Origin: Pseudolysinimonas sp051954455
GTDB taxonomy: Bacteria; Actinomycetota; Actinomycetes; Actinomycetales; Microbacteriaceae
Direction: 5' to 3'
DNA length: 64,000 nucleotides
Assembly (NCBI RefSeq): GCF_051954455.1
Contig: NZ_JBQCHS010000030.1
Location: 62,001-126,000 of the forward strand
Notes under the pieces: model-generated
Seen by the model: the letters and a program-made list of their open reading frames with translations, nothing else
Told to the model about the DNA's origin: nothing
The model's database searches: none
Position numbers and translations under genes: made by a program
Part shown: positions 1-8,364 of the stretch, piece after piece
Layout: each line of letters opens with the position of its first letter
Numbering within the stretch: the stretch's first letter is position 1

Positions 1-2
1 CG

Positions 3-617
3 ATCGGGCTGCTCGGGTGCGTTCTCCCGACCGTCGCGGTGTCGGGCCGGGCGCGACGACGCCGCCGAGCGGTGCGATCGGCATGGCCGGATCTCGTCGA
101 CCACCTCGTCGCCGGGTTGCGCGCCGGTCTCCCGCTCCCGAGCGCGATCGGGTCGCTCGCCGAAGCGGGCACCCCCGAGACCCGTTCGGCCTTCGCCGAG
201 TTCGAGCTGCGAGTGCAGGCGTCCGGCGTCATGGGGCCGGCGCTCGACGAGCTCAAGAACGCGCTCGCCGACCCGGTCGGGGATCGCGTCGTCGAGACGC
301 TGCGACTGGCGCGCGAGGTCGGGGGCACGGAGCTGCCCTCGGTGCTCCGAACCCTGGCCGCGGCGCTGCGGGCCGATGCCGCCGTCCGATCGGAGGCGGA
401 GGCGCGGCAGTCATGGGTCGTGATCGCGGCCCGGCTGGGTGTGGGTGCGCCCTGGGCGGTGCTCCTGCTGATCGCCTCGCGGCCGGAGGCCGCCGCCGCG
501 TACAACTCCGCGGGCGGACTCGCCCTGCTCGGCGGCGGGCTCGTCGTCACGGTCGTCGCCTATCGCCTCATGATCGCGCTCGGGCGGCTGCCCGAGGAGC
601 GGCGGTGGTTAGCATGA
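3..617 (+). CDS. tadB: TadB-like type II secretion F-domain protein (5' partial)
   Basis: Inner-membrane platform protein of a Tad/Flp pilus machine. The open frame runs in from the window edge with a hydrophobic stretch (IGLLGCVLPTVAV), then an Arg cluster, so the true start lies upstream. The middle has the T2SSF signature (LVDHLVAGLRAGLPLPSAI and a REVGG turn) and the end carries two hydrophobic helices, as in the C-terminal half of TadB. Its TGA overlaps the tadC ATG (ATGA), so the two are translationally coupled. TadZ and TadA would be expected just upstream, outside the window. The family call is secure; TadB rather than TadC rests on gene order. Confidence 0.88.
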   Translation: MGLLGCVLPTVAVSGRARRRRRAVRSAWPDLVDHLVAGLRAGLPLPSAIGSLAEAGTPETRSAFAEFELRVQASGVMGPALDELKNALADPVGDRVVETLRLAREVGGTELPSVLRTLAAALRADAAVRSEAEARQSWVVIAARLGVGAPWAVLLLIASRPEAAAAYNSAGGLALLGGGLVVTVVAYRLMIALGRLPEERRWLA

Positions 618-1552
618 GCGCCGCCGTCGCCCTCGCGGTCCCGGTCGGGATCGTCCTGGGACTCGGCCTCTGGACCCTCGTCGCCCTCATCCCGAGGATC
701 GGGGCCCCGCGACTCACCTCGCGGATCGCGCCCTACGTCTCGGCGGTGTCGCCGGCTGCGCGCGACCTCGTGCGACGTCGCCCGGCCGAGCCCGTCTCCG
801 CGCTCGACGAGCTGCTGCGCCCCCTCGCGGATGGATTGCGTCGCGGGCTCTCCGGCATTCTCGGCGGTGACGAGGCGGTGGAGCGTCGCCTGCGCCAGGC
901 GGGGTGGTCGCTGCCCGTCCCGCGCTTCCGATCGCGTCAACTCATCGGCGGCGCCATCGGAGCCGCTGCCGGGGCGGGATCGAGCGCCCTGCTGCTGCGC
1001 TTCACGGCCGTGCCCGTGATCGCGGCGATCGCGATCGCCGTGGTCGCGGCGGCGATGGGCCTCCTCGCGCCCGAGCAGATGCTGGCCCGTGCGGCGCGCG
1101 CACGCCTCGCGCGCATGGACGCCGAGTACCCGACCGTCGTGGAGCTGCTAACGCTCTCGCTCGCAGCGGGGGAGGGCGTGCTCGATGCGCTGCGCCGTGT
1201 CGCGCGGGTCGGCTCCGGCGAGCTCGCGCGCGAACTGGGCATCGTCGTGGCGGAGGTCAACGCCGGAGTCGCCCTCGCCGAAGCACTGACGCGTCGCGCA
1301 TCCCTCATCGGTCTGCCCACGCTGAGTCGGACGGTCGACCAGCTGGTCGCCGCCCTCGACCGCGGGACCCCGCTCGCCGAGGTCCTCCGCTCCGAGGCTC
1401 AGGACGCCCGCGAGGAGACGAAGCGCGCGATCCTCGAAGCCGCCGGCAAGAAGGAGGTCGCGATGCTCGTACCGCTCGTCTTCCTCATCCTGCCCGTGAC
1501 CGTGCTGGTCGCCATCTGGCCCGGGGTGATGGTGCTGCGGATGGGGTTCTGA
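614..1552 (+). CDS. tadC: TadC-like type II secretion F-domain protein
   Basis: Second platform protein of the Tad pilus assembly system, 312 aa. It has an N-terminal helix, a paired helix near residues 115-155, the T2SSF domain (EYPTVVELLTLSLAAGEGV then LREV-like turns) and a C-terminal helix ending in a Pro/Val-rich segment (MLVPLVFLILPVTVLV). The ATG at 614 overlaps the tadB stop by 4 bp. An in-frame GTG at 605 is the alternative start, but the coupled ATG is preferred. Downstream lies a hairpin and then a convergent gene, so the pilus operon is interrupted here although more pilus genes follow on the same strand at 2114. Confidence 0.9.
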   Translation: MSAAVALAVPVGIVLGLGLWTLVALIPRIGAPRLTSRIAPYVSAVSPAARDLVRRRPAEPVSALDELLRPLADGLRRGLSGILGGDEAVERRLRQAGWSLPVPRFRSRQLIGGAIGAAAGAGSSALLLRFTAVPVIAAIAIAVVAAAMGLLAPEQMLARAARARLARMDAEYPTVVELLTLSLAAGEGVLDALRRVARVGSGELARELGIVVAEVNAGVALAEALTRRASLIGLPTLSRTVDQLVAALDRGTPLAEVLRSEAQDAREETKRAILEAAGKKEVAMLVPLVFLILPVTVLVAIWPGVMVLRMGF

Positions 1553-1556
1553 GCGA

Positions 1557-1580
1557 TCGGTACGCGCGGGCGCGCACCGA
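1557..1580. terminator. Hairpin between convergent tadC and membrane gene
   Basis: TCGGT...ACCGA arms enclose CGCG/CGCG with one A-C mismatch and a 4-nt loop, in the 34-bp gap between two converging stop codons. There is no U tract, as is usual in high-GC actinobacteria. It could serve both directions. Seen in sequence; the function is inferred. Confidence 0.45.
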
Positions 1581-1586
1581 GCCCGA

Positions 1587-1979
1587 TCAGGCCGGAGAGA
1601 CGAGCAGGCTGAACCCGACGAGCGCCATGCCGCTGACCGCCGACACGATGCCGAAGCGGACGCAGTACACCTTCTGCTTCCACGCCTGCATGAGCGGGAA
1701 TCCGAGGGTCGGGCAGCCCGCCCAGATGAGCGAGGCGGTACCCGCCGCCGCGGTCACGACGCCGAGCCAGAAGCCCAAGGCGGCCAGCATCGGGAGGTCG
1801 GAGGGGCGCCAGCCGGAGGCCAGCAGGGGCCCGAGGCCGACGGCCGACGTGACCAGGACGGCGGCGAGCCAGATGGTGCCGCTCTGGACGATGCGCTGCG
1901 TCTCGGCTGCCGGCGTGTCGACCGGATCGGGCGCGGCGTCCGTCGTGGGGTGCAGGGTTTCGACGAGATCGCTCACCAT
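1587..1979 (-). CDS. Four-helix membrane protein inside the pilus locus
   Basis: A 130-aa protein of unknown function. A 40-residue polar, acidic N-terminus is followed by about four hydrophobic segments (around residues 33-53, 60-82, 85-90 and 108-128), with a short CPTLGFPLMQAWKQK loop before the last helix. Start chosen at ATG 1979 (MVSDLVETLHP); the frame stays open further upstream, but that part is Arg-rich and shadow-like. It lies antiparallel between tadC and the pilin-like gene, so it is not part of the pilus operon by strand. I do not recognise the family. A role with the pilus would be speculation. Confidence 0.75.
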   Translation of the reverse strand: MVSDLVETLHPTTDAAPDPVDTPAAETQRIVQSGTIWLAAVLVTSAVGLGPLLASGWRPSDLPMLAALGFWLGVVTAAAGTASLIWAGCPTLGFPLMQAWKQKVYCVRFGIVSAVSGMALVGFSLLVSPA

Positions 1980-2113
1980 TTCACTATCCACCCGGGACGG
2001 TCGTCGCGCGTAATCGGAGCCATCGGCCGGCCTCCGTTCACGGCTCGATCTCAGCGATCGGGGCCTGTGGACAACTCCCGCCGCGCGGTCCGCCGCACGC
2101 GCACGATGGCGGC

Positions 2114-2281
2114 ATGCGCGCACGACTGCTTCGAACTCTGCGGGACGAGCGGGGCGACGTCCCCGGCTGGGTGCTCATCACGCTCATGACGGCGGGCCTC
2201 GTCATCCTGATCTGGGGGATCGCCGGGCCGGCTCTCGGCAACGTGTTCGAGACCGCGCTGTCGCGGGTCACCGGCTTCTGA
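2114..2281 (+). CDS. Small Flp/DUF4244-type pilin-like protein
   Basis: A 55-aa protein: a short basic N-terminus (MRARLLRTLRDERGDVPG) followed by one long hydrophobic helix (WVLITLMTAGLVILIWGIAG) and a short polar tail. By position between tadC and the TadE-like genes it corresponds to the DUF4244/Flp slot of mycobacterial tad loci (Rv3656c in Rv3660c-Rv3654c), and it is the best candidate for the major pilin subunit. It lacks the Glu-Tyr pair of classical Flp pilins, so processing by a prepilin peptidase is uncertain. The next gene starts one base after its stop. It is short enough to be missed by length-filtered gene calling. Confidence 0.75.
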   Translation: MRARLLRTLRDERGDVPGWVLITLMTAGLVILIWGIAGPALGNVFETALSRVTGF

Positions 2282-2282
2282 A

Positions 2283-2663
2283 GTGGGCGAGCGCGACGCC
2301 GGGTCCGCGGCCGCCGAGTTCGTCATGGTCGCGGCGCTGCTGACCGTGCTGACGCTCGGCGTGCTGCAGCTCGGCGCGGCGCTCCTCGTCCGCAATACGG
2401 TGCTCGACGCGGCGGCGGAGGGCGCGCGCTTCGGTGCGCTCGCCGACAACGCGCCGGACGAAGGCGGGGCGCGCACCCGCGACCTCATCTCGACCGCGAT
2501 CGGACCGGGTTATGCGCGCGACGTCCGCGTCAGCACCGGGTCGTGGCGCGGGCATCCCGCGGTCACGGTGACCGTGCGCACGACGCTCCCCGTCCTCGGT
2601 CTGTTCGGGCCCGCGAAGGCGATGGAGGTGGCCGGGCATGCCGCTCGCGAGACGCTGCCGTGA
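2283..2663 (+). CDS. TadE-like pseudopilin
   Basis: A 126-aa TadE-family protein, start GTG 2283, immediately after the 55-aa pilin-like gene. The N-terminus (GSAAAEFVMVAALLTVLTLG) is the TadE signature: Gly/Ser, a Glu at +5, then a single hydrophobic helix. The rest is a periplasmic-type domain rich in beta structure. TadE proteins are minor pseudopilins needed for Flp pilus assembly and are processed by the prepilin peptidase. It equals the Rv3655c position in mycobacterial loci. Its end overlaps the next start by 26 bp. Confidence 0.88.
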   Translation: MGERDAGSAAAEFVMVAALLTVLTLGVLQLGAALLVRNTVLDAAAEGARFGALADNAPDEGGARTRDLISTAIGPGYARDVRVSTGSWRGHPAVTVTVRTTLPVLGLFGPAKAMEVAGHAARETLP

Positions 2664-3099
2664 TCACGAGCGGGACGAGGGCTCGGCCTCGATCGAGTTC
2701 CTGACGGTCGGGCTGCTGCTCCTCGTCCCGCTCGTGTACCTCGTCATCGCTCTCGCCGCCGTGCAGGGCGGTGCCTTGGGCGTGGAGGGCGCTGCGCGGC
2801 AGGCGTCTCGGGTGTTCGTGGAGTCTCCCGACGATGCGTCGGCGGAGGCCGCCGCGCGCGACGCCGTCGACGTGACGCTCGCCGACTACGGGATCGCCGA
2901 CGAGGTCGCGCGGGTGCGGATCGCGTGCGCGCCCGATCCCGACCGCTGCCTGACCCGGCGGGGCTTCGTCACGGTCCGGATCGACGCGACCGTGCCGCTT
3001 CCGCTCGTGCCGCCCGCGCTCGCCGCGCATCTGCCGCTGTCGGTCCCCGTCCAGGCGACGGCGACGCAGCAGGTCTCGCGCTTCTGGGGGGCACGGTGA
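2638..3099 (+). CDS. TadE/TadF-like pilus assembly protein
   Basis: A 153-aa protein, start ATG 2638 inside the preceding gene. After a charged leader comes the TadE motif (GSASIEFLTVGLLLLVPL) with the +5 Glu and one transmembrane helix, then an extracellular domain with two Cys (residues 101 and 107, CAPDPDRC) that could form a disulfide. This is the second TadE-like minor pseudopilin of the operon. Its TGA overlaps the GTG of the next gene (GTGA at 3096-3099), so translation is coupled. Confidence 0.85.
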   Translation: MPLARRCRDHERDEGSASIEFLTVGLLLLVPLVYLVIALAAVQGGALGVEGAARQASRVFVESPDDASAEAAARDAVDVTLADYGIADEVARVRIACAPDPDRCLTRRGFVTVRIDATVPLPLVPPALAAHLPLSVPVQATATQQVSRFWGAR

Positions 3100-3584
3100 G
3101 CGGGCGCACGCGGCGCGGCGACAACGGGTCGACGCTCCCGCTCATCCTCGTGTTCGGGATGCTCGCCCTCGTGCTGGTGCTGGTCGTGGCGGCTGCGACC
3201 GATCTGTACCTGGCCCGCAAGCGTCTCTTCACCCTCGCCGACGGGGCGGCGCTGGTAGGCGCGGAGTCCTTCCGGCTCGACGAGGTCCGCTCCGGCCCGG
3301 AGGGTGTCCGACCCGCGCTCTCGAGCGACGAGGTGCGCGCCGCGGTCACCGACTACCTCGCGGACGAGCCGATCGACGGGTTCGACGGGCTGCGGCTGGA
3401 GGCGGCGACGACGCCGGACGGTCGGAGCGCCGCCGTGACGCTCTCGGCCGAGTGGCGACCGCCGGTGCCCGTGCCGTTCGTGCCGGGCGACGTGCGGATC
3501 GAGACCACCGCCACCGCGCGCGCGGTCGTCAGCCGGCCGCCGGGGTCCGGTGCGCGTAGCGGGGGAGGTTCACCCGGAGGATGA
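3096..3584 (+). CDS. Rv3654c/TadG-like pilus-locus membrane protein
   Basis: A 162-aa protein starting at GTG 3096. It has DNGSTLPLILVFGMLALVLV as a single N-terminal helix, then an ADGAALVGAESF segment typical of the helicase/secretion-neighbourhood TadE-like family (Rv3654c position). It ends the Tad operon. The C-terminus (Gly/Ser-rich) runs 56 bp into the 3' end of the convergent MFS gene at 3529-3584; both stops look natural. The frame is open further upstream, but the GTGA overlap and the motif position fix this start. Confidence 0.82.
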   Translation: MSGRTRRGDNGSTLPLILVFGMLALVLVLVVAAATDLYLARKRLFTLADGAALVGAESFRLDEVRSGPEGVRPALSSDEVRAAVTDYLADEPIDGFDGLRLEAATTPDGRSAAVTLSAEWRPPVPVPFVPGDVRIETTATARAVVSRPPGSGARSGGGSPGG

Positions 3585-4785
3585 CCGCGCCGCCGAGCCC
3601 CATGATCCCGAGGACCGCCGATGCGAAGGGCAGTGACACGAGCGCGGTGAGGCCCGAGACGATGAGCGGGGCGAGCGCCCCGCCGGTGTCGTTGGTGAAG
3701 CGCCAGGCGCCGAGGAACGGCGCCGGATGCCGGGGATCGGCGAGATCGGCGCCGAGCGTCATGAGGATCCCGGCGCCGATCCCGTTGGCGAGCGACAGGA
3801 ACACTGCGACGGCGACGAACCACGGCTCGCGCGCCGGGAGGAACCAGGTGAGCGCGAGCACGATGTGGCCGATGCCGAGCCCGATCATGGACGGGACGGC
3901 GACCCACAGCCGGCCGAAACGGTCCATGATCGAGCCGCCGAGGAAGAACAGCGAGAAATCGACGGCGCCCGCGATGCCGATGATGATCGAGGTCTGCGTC
4001 TCGTGCAGCCCGATCGCGACGGCCCACAGCGGCAACACGACCTGCCGGGCGGTGCGCAGCGCCGAGACGAGCATCGACCCGGAGCCGAGGGTCGCGAGCA
4101 CGCGGCGGTTGGCGGCGATCGTGCGGAACAGCCCCTGCGCCTCCTGCTCGACCTCCTCCTCGCCGGCCGACCGGCTTCCGGTGCGCCCGGCGCGGGCTCC
4201 GAACATCCGCTCCGGATCCGGGAGCAGCACGAGCACGATCGCCGCCGCCGCGCAGCCGCCGACGTGCACCCAGTACGCCGACGCGGCGGAGCCGGTGAGC
4301 GCGATGACGCCGGCGCCGATGAAGGGCCCGATCAGGTAGCCCAGGCGGAAGGTACCGCCCAGCGTCGAGAGCGCCCGGGCCCGGTACTCCGCGGGCACGA
4401 ACGTGGTCATGAACGCGTGGCGGGCCAGCGCGAACACGGCGGTCGCGACCCCGACGACGAGGATGCCGACCCCGAGCACGAACGGATTCGGCGCGAGGAC
4501 CGCGGTCAGCAGTCCGAGCACCGACAGGACCGACGCGCCGATCATCGCGGTGCGCTCGCCGATCCGCGCGATGATGACGCCGCTCGGGATGTCGCCGACC
4601 AGCTCCCCGACGACGAGCATCGCCGAGATCAGCCCCGCGACGGCGAGGCTGGCCCCGAGATCACCGGCCGTCACCGGCAGGACCGGGATGATCGCCCCCT
4701 CGCCGGTCGAGAACAGCACCGTCGGCAGCAGGGCGGCCACCCCCACCGAGCGCCAGCGGAACGCGGGAGCGGCGGGGGAGGTCAT
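3529..4785 (-). CDS. Major facilitator superfamily exporter
   Basis: A 418-aa, 12-helix MFS protein with a short N-terminus (MTSPAAPAFRWRSVG) before TM1. The loop 2-3 motif is degenerate (GVIIARIGERTAMI). The central loop is long, charged and Glu-rich (GEEEVEQEAQG) between the two six-helix halves. The substrate is unknown; the fold suggests proton-driven drug or metabolite efflux. A TAACGT hexamer lies 8 bp before the ATG, suggesting a leaderless transcript. Monocistronic, divergent from prfB. Confidence 0.88.
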   Translation of the reverse strand: MTSPAAPAFRWRSVGVAALLPTVLFSTGEGAIIPVLPVTAGDLGASLAVAGLISAMLVVGELVGDIPSGVIIARIGERTAMIGASVLSVLGLLTAVLAPNPFVLGVGILVVGVATAVFALARHAFMTTFVPAEYRARALSTLGGTFRLGYLIGPFIGAGVIALTGSAASAYWVHVGGCAAAAIVLVLLPDPERMFGARAGRTGSRSAGEEEVEQEAQGLFRTIAANRRVLATLGSGSMLVSALRTARQVVLPLWAVAIGLHETQTSIIIGIAGAVDFSLFFLGGSIMDRFGRLWVAVPSMIGLGIGHIVLALTWFLPAREPWFVAVAVFLSLANGIGAGILMTLGADLADPRHPAPFLGAWRFTNDTGGALAPLIVSGLTALVSLPFASAVLGIMGLGGAVILRVNLPRYAHRTPAAG

Positions 4786-4883
4786 CCCTCGATACGTTAC
4801 CCGCGCTAACGATCCGCGGCTGCCGCCCCGGCGCCCGCCCGCACACCGAGCCCGCGCCCCGGAGCGCGCATCCGCCCCGCCGG

Positions 4884-4889
4884 TAGGCT
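4884..4889 (+). promoter_or_regulatory. -10 hexamer (TAGGCT) for leaderless prfB
   Basis: TAGGCT ends 9 bp before the prfB ATG, so the transcript would begin at or next to the start codon. No Shine-Dalgarno sequence lies in between. By-eye call. Confidence 0.5.
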
Positions 4890-4898
4890 GTCCCGGAC

Positions 4899-6005
<1,107 letters not shown>

Positions 6006-6027
6006 GGCCGGGCACCGGGGAGGGTCG

Positions 6028-6405
6028 CTAGCCGCGGGCGCCGTCCTCGATCGGCAATAGCTCGAGGGTCGTCTCCCGCGCGAGCGGCAGGGTCATCTCG
6101 GTCGCGTACGGATCGCCGTACTTGCGCAGGAACTCCGCGTCCACCGCGGCGTCGGCGTCGCTCGCCCGGGCGACCGTCACGTCGGCCTCGATCTCGATGT
6201 CCTGCCCCGAGATGTGGGCGCCCTCGCAGGCCAGGATGTCGCGGTACCAGGCCTTCTCGGGCCCCTTCCACGACCGCACGAAGACCCGACCGCCGGTCTC
6301 CAGCACCCAGACGAGCCGCCCGGGGGACCGCTCGTCGGCGGGGGTGATCCGGATCTCCTGCACGTCGTGCAGCGTGCCCAGCTGCGAGTCGCTCCAGCCG
6401 CTCAT
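6028..6405 (-). CDS. DUF2255 family protein, full length
   Basis: A 125-aa soluble protein of the DUF2255 type, function unknown. It shows the expected order: W-x-D/S..L..L..V.EI N-terminus, VWVLETGGRVFVRSWKG strand pair, WYRDIL, GQDIEIEADV and the C-terminal LRKYGDPYATEMTLPLARETT block. It is the last of three minus-strand genes (DUF2255-like, MarR, DUF2255) inserted between prfB and ftsE, 33 bp after the MarR stop. It is the useful comparison for the shortened paralogue at 6858-7151. Confidence 0.78.
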   Translation of the reverse strand: MSGWSDSQLGTLHDVQEIRITPADERSPGRLVWVLETGGRVFVRSWKGPEKAWYRDILACEGAHISGQDIEIEADVTVARASDADAAVDAEFLRKYGDPYATEMTLPLARETTLELLPIEDGARG

Positions 6406-6438
6406 GCGGTCAGGGTAGGGCGGAGGGCCGACCCGCGG

Positions 6439-6861
6439 TCAGTCCTGCGGCTCGCGCACAGGCTCCGTGACGACCGCGCGGACCGCGGCGGCCAGCTCCG
6501 CGCGGTCGGCACCGGCGAAGAGCGACCCGTCCAGCTCGGTGAGGGCCGCATCGACCGCGACGAGGGCGCGCGATCCGGCCGGCGTGAGCGCCAGAAGCGG
6601 CTCGTGCCCGGACCCCGAGGGCGCCTGCTTGACGTGCCCGACGTCGGTGAGCGAGCGCAGCAGCACCCGCAGATCATCGGGCGTGGTCCGCTGACGGCGG
6701 GCGAGATCCCGCGTGGAGAGCCCGGGGACCTCGCCGAGCTCCCGCAGGATCCCGTACTTGCGCAGCGACAGTCCGTGCGGCTCGAGCACGCGGGCGACCG
6801 CCAGGTCGACGTCGCGCGCGATGCGGAGGAGGTCGATGCTCGGGTGTCCGGGCGAGGTCAC
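6439..6861 (-). CDS. MarR-family transcriptional regulator
   Basis: A 140-aa winged-helix regulator. It has an N-terminal dimer helix (DLLRIARDVDLAVARVLEP), recognition region (GLSTRDLARRQRTTPDDLRVLLRSL) and wing (GHVKQAPSGSGHEPLLALTPAG). MarR proteins bind palindromic operators and are usually released by small aromatic or oxidising ligands. Start GTG 6861 overlaps the upstream gene's TGA (GTGA). It probably regulates its own operon of two DUF2255 genes. No clear palindrome was seen upstream of 7151. Confidence 0.87.
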   Translation of the reverse strand: MTSPGHPSIDLLRIARDVDLAVARVLEPHGLSLRKYGILRELGEVPGLSTRDLARRQRTTPDDLRVLLRSLTDVGHVKQAPSGSGHEPLLALTPAGSRALVAVDAALTELDGSLFAGADRAELAAAVRAVVTEPVREPQD

Positions 6862-7151
6862 GCCGCGGGCTCCCGCACCGGCACGACGCGCAGCGCGGTC
6901 CCGCTCGACTCGACGCTCACGACCGGATCGACGTACTCGCGCGGGTACCTCCCGGCGTACGTCGCCTCGTAGGCCTCGCTGATCGCGTCGGCGAGCGACG
7001 GATCGGCGGGCTCGAACGTCCCGTCGTCGTGGACGCGCACCATCCAGATTGTCACGGGGGAGCGAAGCGAGCCGTCCGGTCGGCGGGACGCGATCCGGAG
7101 CTCGTGGTCGGTGTCGATCTCGTCGAGCTCCGCCGGGGTCCAGGTCGTCAT
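6858..7151 (-). CDS. DUF2255-like protein with probable internal deletion
   Basis: A 97-aa protein. The N-terminus (MTTWTPAELDEIDTDHELRI ... SPVTIWMVRVHDDG) matches the start of DUF2255 proteins, and the C-terminal part (ISEAYEATYAGRYPREYVDP ... SGTALRVVP) matches their end. The middle block, VYVRS...WYR...GRI...DV, present in the neighbour at 6028-6405, is missing: about 30-35 residues, with the frame kept. A strong Shine-Dalgarno (GGGAGGAGG) lies 8 nt before ATG 7151. First gene of the three-gene minus-strand operon. It may be a decaying paralogue or a minimal variant. Confidence 0.72.
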   Translation of the reverse strand: MTTWTPAELDEIDTDHELRIASRRPDGSLRSPVTIWMVRVHDDGTFEPADPSLADAISEAYEATYAGRYPREYVDPVVSVESSGTALRVVPVREPAA

Positions 7152-7221
7152 GCCTCCATCCTCCTCCCTATGAGAACCGGCGCGGCGGGTGTCGCAACCG
7201 CGTTCCCGGTGCGACGGTGCC

Positions 7222-7227
7222 TAGCCT
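7222..7227 (+). promoter_or_regulatory. -10 hexamer (TAGCCT) for leaderless ftsE
   Basis: TAGCCT ends 9 bp before the ftsE ATG, giving ftsEX its own promoter separate from prfB. By-eye call. Confidence 0.48.
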
Positions 7228-7236
7228 GGCCGCGCC

Positions 7237-8364
7237 ATGATTCGTTTCGATCAGGTCACCAAGACCTACGCCGGGACGTCGCGGCCGGCCCTCGACGGTG
7301 TGAACCTCGAGGTGCTCAAGGGGGAATTCGTCTTCCTGGTCGGCGCGTCGGGATCCGGGAAGTCCAGCTTCCTCCGCCTCGTGCTGAAGGAGGAGCGACC
7401 CACCCGCGGGCAGATCCACGTGCTCGGCCAGCAGCTCGGGTCGCTGCCCAACCGCAAGGTCCCGTACTTCCGCCGCAACCTCGGCGTGGTGTTCCAGGAC
7501 TTCCGGCTGTTGCCCAACAAGACCGTGTTCGACAACGTCGCGTTCACCCTGCAGGTGATCGGCAAGTCGAAGGGGTTCATCCAGGAGGCCGTCCCCGACG
7601 TGCTCAAGATGGTTGGCCTCGCCGGCAAGCAGGGCCGCTACCCGCACGAGCTCTCCGGCGGTGAGCAGCAGCGCGTCGCGATCGCTCGCGCCATCGTCAA
7701 CAAGCCGGCGATCCTCCTCGCCGACGAGCCGACCGGCAACCTCGACCCGGCGACGAGCATGGGCATCATGACCCTGCTCGCGACCATCAACGCGAACGGC
7801 ACGACCGTGCTCATGGCGACGCACGACTCCGGCATCGTCGACCAGATGAAGCGCCGCGTCATCGAGCTCGTCAGCGGGCACATCGTGCGCGACGAGATGG
7901 CGGGCGGCTACCAGACGCAGGCGATCCCCGTGCAGCGCCTCGACATCGACGAGAGTCTGGCGCCGCGCGGACCGTCCGCGGCGACCGGGCTCATCTCGAC
8001 CGTGCGCCCGGATGCGGAGGCCGACAGCGGCGTGGCCGCGGCGGTGCCGCCTCCCGCTCCTGCGTCGGCGTCGGCACCCGCAGCATCCGCGCCGACGCCC
8101 ACGGCGCCCGCGCCCGAGTCGCCCGCGCCCGAGTCGTCGGCGCCGGAGCAGCAGGCGCCGGAGCAGCAGGCGCCGGAGCGGCAAGCCCCCGAGCCGGCAC
8201 CCCGCCCCGTGACCACCCCGATCGCCGTGCGCCCCGCGACGCCGAAGCCGGCACCGCAGTCCGCGCCGGCGCCTCAGGCCGCGCCCGCGCGCCGGCCCGC
8301 GTCCGGTGACGCCCCGCCACCGCTCGTCGACCCGCTCGCCGCCGACCGGGAGCGCAGCGCATGA
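7237..8364 (+). CDS. ftsE: Cell-division ABC transporter ATPase FtsE, extended C-terminus
   Basis: ATPase of the FtsEX complex, which relays cytosolic ATP hydrolysis across the membrane to activate peptidoglycan hydrolases at the septum. Walker A is at residues 36-43 (GASGSGKS), the signature LSGGEQQ at 139-145, and Walker B ILLADEP follows. The ATPase core ends near residue 229, the usual full length, but here another ~145 residues follow, almost all Ala, Pro, Glu and Gln. These include six tandem pentapeptides at 8110-8199. The ATGA overlap with ftsX shows coupling. Confidence 0.97.
   Translation: MIRFDQVTKTYAGTSRPALDGVNLEVLKGEFVFLVGASGSGKSSFLRLVLKEERPTRGQIHVLGQQLGSLPNRKVPYFRRNLGVVFQDFRLLPNKTVFDNVAFTLQVIGKSKGFIQEAVPDVLKMVGLAGKQGRYPHELSGGEQQRVAIARAIVNKPAILLADEPTGNLDPATSMGIMTLLATINANGTTVLMATHDSGIVDQMKRRVIELVSGHIVRDEMAGGYQTQAIPVQRLDIDESLAPRGPSAATGLISTVRPDAEADSGVAAAVPPPAPASASAPAASAPTPTAPAPESPAPESSAPEQQAPEQQAPERQAPEPAPRPVTTPIAVRPATPKPAPQSAPAPQAAPARRPASGDAPPPLVDPLAADRERSA
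8110..8199 (+). repeat. Six 15-bp tandem repeats encoding APExx in FtsE tail
   Basis: Six consecutive 15-bp units (GCGCCSGAGYMGSMS-like) encode APESP, APESS, APEQQ, APEQQ, APERQ and APEPA. The third and fourth are identical at DNA level, suggesting recent unit expansion. The track sits in the disordered C-terminal extension of FtsE. Confidence 0.85.

Noticed and set aside
2925..3095. Upstream extension of the TadG-like protein
   Set aside because: It is a shadow of the preceding gene; the GTGA overlap and helix position set the start at 3096.
6028..7151. Small genes around MarR as a toxin-antitoxin system
   Set aside because: DUF2255 proteins are not known toxins, sizes and order do not fit, and the gene pair is explained as paralogues.
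8110..8199. Short direct repeats as a CRISPR array
   Set aside because: Units are contiguous without spacers and encode part of FtsE.
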